A stretch of DNA of 64,000 bases, taken from positions 1,067,203-1,131,202 of the forward strand of contig NZ_JAGINW010000001.1 of assembly GCF_017876405.1 (NCBI RefSeq), given 5' to 3'. Position 1 is the stretch's first letter. Each line of letters opens with the position of its first letter. The position numbers and the translations under genes are program-made. This stretch comes from Kibdelosporangium banguiense. GTDB lineage: Bacteria > Actinomycetota > Actinomycetes > Mycobacteriales > Pseudonocardiaceae. A model generated the notes under the pieces. That model worked only from the letters and a program-made list of their open reading frames with translations. It searched no databases and was not told where the DNA came from. This document shows, one piece after another, positions 59,686 to 64,000 of this stretch.

Positions 59686-62171
59686 CGGGACGCCACCTCC
59701 GGAATGCCCAGCTGCACCGGGACCCGCTGGCCGCGTTCCTCCCGGAAGGAGATCGTCGGGTCAGGCGCCCCGGGCGCGTTGATGAACGAGGTGAACCGGG
59801 CGAGCTTCTCCGGGTCGTCCAGCACACCTTTCCACTCGTCGGCGTACGAGCCGACATGCCGTTGCATCGCGGCCTCGAGATCCGCGCAGATGCCCAGGCT
59901 GTCGTCCACGATCACCTCCCGCAAGTGGTCGAGCCCGCCGTCCATCGCCTCGATCCAGGCCGCTGTGCGCTGCAGACGGTCAGCGGTCCGGATGTAGAAC
60001 ATCAGGAACCGGTCGATCAGCTTGATCAGCGTCTCGGTATCCACATCGGACACAAGCAGATCCGCGTGCCGTGGTTTGAAGCCACCGTTGCCGGCGACGT
60101 AGAGGTTCCAGCCGTGTTCGGTGGCGATCACGCCGAAGTCCTTGCTGCGGGCCTCAGCGCATTCGCGGGCGCACCCGGAGACGGCCGACTTGAGCTTGTG
60201 CGGCGAACGCAGACCCCGGTACCGAAGCTCCAGCTGGATCGCCAGCCCCACGGAATCCTGCACACCGTAACGGCACCAGGTCGTACCGACACAGGATTTG
60301 ACTGTGCGAAGAGACTTTCCGTACGCGTGCCCGGACTCCATGCCCGCGTCGACAAGCCGCCGCCAGATGTGCGGGAGCTGGTCGACTGTGGCGCCGAACA
60401 GGTCGATCCGCTGACCACCGGTGATCTTGGTGTACAGGCCGAAGTCGCGCGCCACCTCGGCGATCACCATCAGCTTGTCCGGGGTGATCTCGCCACCCGG
60501 GATCCGCGGGACGACCGAATACGTGCCGTTGCGCTGCAGGTTGGCCAAGAAGTGGTCGTTGGTGTCCTGCAAGGAGGCCTGTTCGCCGTCCAGCACGTGC
60601 CCGTTGCCCAGTGAGGCGAGCACGGACGCGACGGCAGGCTTGCAGATGTCGCATCCGCTTCCCTTGCCGTACCTGACAATCAGCTCACTGAACGTACGAA
60701 TCCCAGTGCCGCGCACGACCTCGAACAGCTCAGCCCGGCTGTGCTCGAAGTGCTCGCACAACGCCTTCGACTGCTCGACACCGGCTTCGGCAAGCAACTG
60801 CTTGAGCATCGGCACGCACGAGCCACAACCTGTTCCGGCCTTCGTGCACGACTTCAGCGCGGGAACATCCGCGCAGCCCTCGGCGATCGCACCGTTGACA
60901 GCAGCCTTGGTCACCGCGTGACAGGAGCAAACCTGCGCGTCGTCAGGCAGTGCGCCCATCGCGACCGCAGCGCCGGCGGGAGCGATCAACGATGCCGGGT
61001 CGCCCGGCAATGTCCGGCCGACCAAGGGCCGCAGCATCGTGTACGCGCTGGCGTCGCCGACCAGCACGCCGCCGAGCAGAGTCTTGGCGTCGTCGGAGAC
61101 GACCACCTTGGCGTACGTCCCGGCCACGGCGTCGTTGAAGACAACCTCAAGCGCGCCTTCCGTGGCGGCGTGCGCGTCGCCGAAGCTGGCCACATCCACG
61201 CCGAGCAGCTTCAGTTTGGTCGACGTGTCCGCGCCCGGGAACGTTGCGGTGCCGCCGAGCAGCCGGTCCGCGACGACCTCGGCCATCGCGTAGCCAGGCG
61301 CGACAAGACCGTAAACCATTCCGTCGATGCACGCGCATTCGCCGATGGCGTAGATGTTCTCGTCGTCTGTGCGGCAACCTTCGTCCACCACAATGCCGCC
61401 GCGCGCACCGACCGTGAGGCCCATCTGCCGGGCCAGGTCGTCACGCGGCCGGATGCCCGCGGAGAACACCACGACATCGACATCGAGCTCGACGCCGTTG
61501 GTCAGCTTGACCAGCATCCGGTCGCCGTCGCGCTCGATCACCTCGGCGGATGTTCCAGTGTGGACGGTCAGATCCAGTTTCTGGACCAGGTTCTTGAGCA
61601 GGCCCGCGCCGCCCTCGTCGACCTGGATCGGCATCAGCCGCGGCGCCAGCTCGACCACGTGCGGGGAAAGACCCATACCGCGCAGGGCATTGGCTGCTTC
61701 CAGACCGAGCAAACCACCGCCCAGCACCATTCCTGCTCGCCTACCGGTACGACCGGCGGCCTCGATAGCCGCCCGTATCGCGTCGAGGTCGTCGATCGTC
61801 CGGTAGACGAAGCATCCCGGCAGCTCCCGACCGGGAACGGGTGGAACGAACGGGGTGGAGCCGGTGGCCAGCACCAGCGCCTCGTAGTTGATGCGCTCAC
61901 CCTTGGTCGTGATGACCACACGGGCGTCACGGTCGATCTCGACCGCGGTTTCGCCCAGCCTGACCTCGACGCCGTCGAGAGGCGACAGCGTGAGGTCGTC
62001 CGCGTCCCACGTGTCCACATAGGAGGACAGAGCGACGCGGTCGTAGGCAGGCCGCGGTTCCTCGGACAGCACCACGATCCGCCAGGTGCCCTCCGGGTCG
62101 CGGTCACGCACCGCCTGAACCAGGCGGTGGCCGACCATGCCGTGGCCGACAACCACGAGTGTGCGCGTCAT
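59682..62171 (-). CDS. nirB: Nitrite reductase (NADH) large subunit
   Basis: An 829-aa enzyme reducing nitrite to ammonium with NADH, FAD, [2Fe-2S], [4Fe-4S] and siroheme. The N-terminal FAD/NAD domain has VVVGHGMVGHRLV and a second Rossmann segment GMVLGGGLLGLEAA. A BFD-like [2Fe-2S] domain follows with CSCHAVTK and GTGCGSC. The siroheme/[4Fe-4S] Cys lie in SCVGTTWCRYG and VSGCARECAEA near residues 620-670. A further GSGCDICKP precedes them. ATG 62171 follows GAGGAGGGA. It overlaps nirD by 4 nt. A candidate GlnR site lies about 50 nt upstream. Confidence 0.95.
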   Translation of the reverse strand: MTRTLVVVGHGMVGHRLVQAVRDRDPEGTWRIVVLSEEPRPAYDRVALSSYVDTWDADDLTLSPLDGVEVRLGETAVEIDRDARVVITTKGERINYEALVLATGSTPFVPPVPGRELPGCFVYRTIDDLDAIRAAIEAAGRTGRRAGMVLGGGLLGLEAANALRGMGLSPHVVELAPRLMPIQVDEGGAGLLKNLVQKLDLTVHTGTSAEVIERDGDRMLVKLTNGVELDVDVVVFSAGIRPRDDLARQMGLTVGARGGIVVDEGCRTDDENIYAIGECACIDGMVYGLVAPGYAMAEVVADRLLGGTATFPGADTSTKLKLLGVDVASFGDAHAATEGALEVVFNDAVAGTYAKVVVSDDAKTLLGGVLVGDASAYTMLRPLVGRTLPGDPASLIAPAGAAVAMGALPDDAQVCSCHAVTKAAVNGAIAEGCADVPALKSCTKAGTGCGSCVPMLKQLLAEAGVEQSKALCEHFEHSRAELFEVVRGTGIRTFSELIVRYGKGSGCDICKPAVASVLASLGNGHVLDGEQASLQDTNDHFLANLQRNGTYSVVPRIPGGEITPDKLMVIAEVARDFGLYTKITGGQRIDLFGATVDQLPHIWRRLVDAGMESGHAYGKSLRTVKSCVGTTWCRYGVQDSVGLAIQLELRYRGLRSPHKLKSAVSGCARECAEARSKDFGVIATEHGWNLYVAGNGGFKPRHADLLVSDVDTETLIKLIDRFLMFYIRTADRLQRTAAWIEAMDGGLDHLREVIVDDSLGICADLEAAMQRHVGSYADEWKGVLDDPEKLARFTSFINAPGAPDPTISFREERGQRVPVQLGIPEVASR

Positions 62172-62219
62172 CCGGTTCCCTCCTCGTTTTCCATGCTGGG
62201 TGGCGGGCGTGTCAGGCCG

Positions 62220-62235
62220 GGTTCCGCGATGTTTC
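62220..62235 (-). promoter_or_regulatory. Candidate GlnR binding site
   Basis: On the minus strand GAAAC-ATCGCG-GAACC presents two GaAAc-like half-sites spaced by 6 bp, the pattern of actinobacterial GlnR boxes, between narK and nirB. nirBD is a known GlnR target in relatives; binding here is inference from a weak match. Confidence 0.35.
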
Positions 62236-62265
62236 CGGCGCGTTAAAGCAACCTCCCCGCGCAGG

Positions 62266-63612
62266 TCACACCCTGGCCAGAGCGGGCTCCGTAGCCTGCA
62301 CAGAGGACGGTTTGCGCAGGTAGACGGCCCAGGTGACGACGAAACAGACGCCGTAGAACACCAGGAACGCCACGAACGCCGGCACCCCGCTCTTGGCTGT
62401 GAGGAAGGCCTCACGGAAGGCCAGGTTGATGAACAGCCCGCCCAGTGCACCGATCGCACCGGCCAGTCCGATCAGCGCACCCGACAGCCGCCGGGCCCGC
62501 AGCAGTGCCGCCTTCTCCTCGGCCCCGGCCTCGATCGCCGACTGGGCCTTGGCCCGGAAGATCGCCGGGATCATCTTGTACGTCGAGCCGTTGCCCAGGC
62601 CGGAGAAGATGAACAGCGAGATGAACCCGGCCACGAACAGCGGCAGCGACTTGAGGTTGGACGCCACGATCGTCACGCCGGTCCCCGCGGCGAGTGCGAG
62701 GAAGGTCCACAGGGTGACCTTCGCGCCGCCGATCCGGTCGGACAGCCAGCCGCCGACCGGCCTGATCAGCGAGCCCACCAACGGCCCGAGGAACGTCAGC
62801 GACGCCGCCTGCAGGGGCGTGCGGCCGAACTGGTTCTGCAGCACCAGGCCGAAGGCGAAGCTGTAGCCGATGAACGATCCGAACGTGCCGATGTAGAGGA
62901 ACGACATCACCCAGGACTGCGGGTCCTTGACGACTTCCCGCAGTGCCTTGGTGTCGCCGCTCATCGAGGCCAGGTTGTCCATGAACAGCAACGCCCCGAT
63001 GGCCGCGAGAATCAGCAGCGGCATGTAGACGAACAACACGATCCTCGGCGCGCTCGGGCCCGCGGTGCTGATCACGAGCAGACCGATCAGCTGGATCGCC
63101 GCCACACCAAGGTTTCCGCCACCCGCGTTGAGGCCGAGCGCCCAGCCTTTGCTGCGCTCGGGGAAGAACGCGTTGATGTTGGCCATGGAGGAGGCGAAGT
63201 TCCCGCCACCGACGCCGCCGAGCGCGGCCACCAGCATGAACGTGCCCAATGACGTGCCCGGGTGCATCACGACCGCGGCCAGGATGGTCGGGATCAGCAA
63301 CAGGCCCGCGGAGAAGATCGTCCAGTTGCGGCCGCCGAACTTCGCCGGGGCGAAGGTGTACGGGATCCGGATCAGCGCGCCGACCACGGTCGGCGTGGAG
63401 ACCAACAGGAACTTGTCAGCCGCCGAGAGGCCGTACTGCGGGCCCATGAACAGGACCATCACCGACCACAGTGTCCAGATCGAGAATCCCAGGTGCTCGG
63501 CGAAAATCGAGAACCACAGGTTGCGTGAGGCGATCTTGCGGCCGCCGTTGTCCCAGAACTGCTGGTCCTCTGGCTCCCACTGGTCGATCCACCGTCCACC
63601 AAAACGCTTCAT
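62266..63612 (-). CDS. narK: NarK-type nitrate/nitrite transporter
   Basis: A 448-aa major facilitator with twelve predicted helices. The N-terminus WEPEDQQFWDNGGRKIASRN is typical of actinobacterial NarK/NasA. The nitrate signature is seen in GGVGGGNFASSMANINAFFP and again in FIFSGLGNGSTYKMIP, the two Gly-rich motifs of the family. It imports nitrate (or exchanges nitrate/nitrite) for assimilation. It lies upstream of nirB and 12 nt after the partial oxidoreductase gene, so one transcript is likely. Confidence 0.94.
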   Translation of the reverse strand: MKRFGGRWIDQWEPEDQQFWDNGGRKIASRNLWFSIFAEHLGFSIWTLWSVMVLFMGPQYGLSAADKFLLVSTPTVVGALIRIPYTFAPAKFGGRNWTIFSAGLLLIPTILAAVVMHPGTSLGTFMLVAALGGVGGGNFASSMANINAFFPERSKGWALGLNAGGGNLGVAAIQLIGLLVISTAGPSAPRIVLFVYMPLLILAAIGALLFMDNLASMSGDTKALREVVKDPQSWVMSFLYIGTFGSFIGYSFAFGLVLQNQFGRTPLQAASLTFLGPLVGSLIRPVGGWLSDRIGGAKVTLWTFLALAAGTGVTIVASNLKSLPLFVAGFISLFIFSGLGNGSTYKMIPAIFRAKAQSAIEAGAEEKAALLRARRLSGALIGLAGAIGALGGLFINLAFREAFLTAKSGVPAFVAFLVFYGVCFVVTWAVYLRKPSSVQATEPALARV

Positions 63613-63624
63613 GTACGTCCCTTA

Positions 63625-64000
63625 CTACGTCGTGGTCGAGAGCCATTCCGCAATGCCGCACACAACTTCGCGGCAACTGCCACACCCGGTCGTCGCCCTC
63701 GTCGCCGACGCCAGCTCGGTCACGCCGGTGGCGCCCGAGCGCCACGCCGTGACCAATTGCGATTTCGTGACCGAGTTGCAGCGGCACACCATGGCGGCGC
63801 CCGGCAACTCGGCTGGGCTGCTCGCCACCGTTGCCTCCGAAGGCAAGGCGCGGCCCAGCAGCACCGCCAGCCGGTCGGACGGCACCGGCATGCGGCCGTC
63901 GTACAGCTGGGTGATTGTGGCGGCGGCATCCGGCGCGCCGATGAGGATCGCGCCTGCCACCCGGTCCTGCCTGATCACCAGCTTGGCGTAGCGGCCACGG
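63625..64000 (-). CDS. Nitrate-assimilation FAD/[2Fe-2S] oxidoreductase, C-terminal part
   Basis: The C-terminal 124 codons of a gene that continues past the window edge. The visible part reads RGRYAKLVIRQDRVAGAILI, the end of an NirB/NasC-like NAD(P)H-flavin domain. It is followed by a BFD-like [2Fe-2S] domain with VCRCNSVTK and TGCGSCREVV, supplying four Cys. Such proteins carry electrons from NAD(P)H to assimilatory nitrate reductase. The start is outside the window. Position at the head of the narK-nirBD operon supports this role. Confidence 0.82.
   Translation of the reverse strand, partial: RGRYAKLVIRQDRVAGAILIGAPDAAATITQLYDGRMPVPSDRLAVLLGRALPSEATVASSPAELPGAAMVCRCNSVTKSQLVTAWRSGATGVTELASATRATTGCGSCREVVCGIAEWLSTTT

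Noticed and set aside
60741..62246. A 501-codon plus-strand frame opposite nirB
   Set aside because: Arg/Gln/His-rich shadow of nirB with no recognisable motif.
1..64000. tRNA, rRNA or phage integrase/attachment sites
   Set aside because: I saw no tRNA or rRNA sequence and no integrase gene. The accessory genes therefore cannot be tied to an integrative element.

Overview
The window is high-GC DNA with dense, often 4-nt-overlapping genes. TANNNT -10 boxes sit 6-8 nt ahead of start codons, which suggests leaderless transcripts. AdnAB, an XRE(DUF5753)/DUF397 pair and a PPOX/F420-type protein are also present. Together these point to an actinomycete, most likely Pseudonocardiaceae (inference). 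From family knowledge, two blocks follow the Mycobacterium tuberculosis gene order Rv2228c-Rv2236c (RNase H/phosphatase, zinc ribbon, Nif3, CobC-like, PtpA, SURF1, CobD) and Rv3199c-Rv3202c (NudC, K+ channel, AdnB, AdnA), with accessory genes inserted in both.

Layout. 1-899: no convincing gene, but a long diverged inverted repeat. 900-2891: TetR regulator divergent from a FAD monooxygenase, with two matching palindromes between them. 2860-9173: housekeeping block (RNase H/phosphatase, zinc ribbon, Nif3, CobC-like; PtpA, fructosamine kinase, DUF1349, SURF1). 9170-12321: TIGR04222 membrane protein with a Ser/Cys tail, an AbiEi/PD-(D/E)XK-like gene bracketed by inverted double-hairpin repeats, and CobD. 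12396-19230: Wadjet type II-like jetA-jetB-jetC with no jetD, followed by three paralogous PH-like membrane proteins on the opposite strand. 20973-23274: gluconokinase, PPOX protein, DUF397/XRE pair and a small hypothetical. 23275-24903: a complete IS630-family element with a passenger ORF. 24903-34189: NudC, two M16 peptidase homologues, a DUF2207 protein, a zinc metallopeptidase, a potassium channel and a secreted EEP-family enzyme. 34176-41242: adnA and adnB with a truncated Fic gene between them.

41823-54919 is the most interesting region: an apparent exopolysaccharide locus. The plus-strand operon encodes two secreted Agd3 (CE18)-like deacetylases, a PelF-like GT4 glycosyltransferase, a polytopic membrane protein (candidate PelG counterpart), a sugar nucleotidyltransferase and an epimerase. 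The facing minus-strand operon encodes a secreted spherulin-4/Sph3-like hydrolase with an FN3 domain, a UDP-sugar dehydrogenase, an epimerase and a stand-alone PelA-type (GH166/GH114-like) hydrolase. The gene set combines parts of the bacterial Pel pathway and the fungal galactosaminogalactan cluster, so I predict a partly deacetylated aminosugar polymer.

54985-64000: an alpha/beta hydrolase with Cys at the nucleophile position, an orphan LuxR-type response regulator, an alkyltransferase-like protein, a septum-formation-domain protein, and a minus-strand nitrogen assimilation operon. That operon runs from a partial BFD-type oxidoreductase at the window edge through NarK, NirB, NirD and a HemD-like/winged-helix protein to a CbiX-type chelatase, linking nitrite reduction to siroheme supply.
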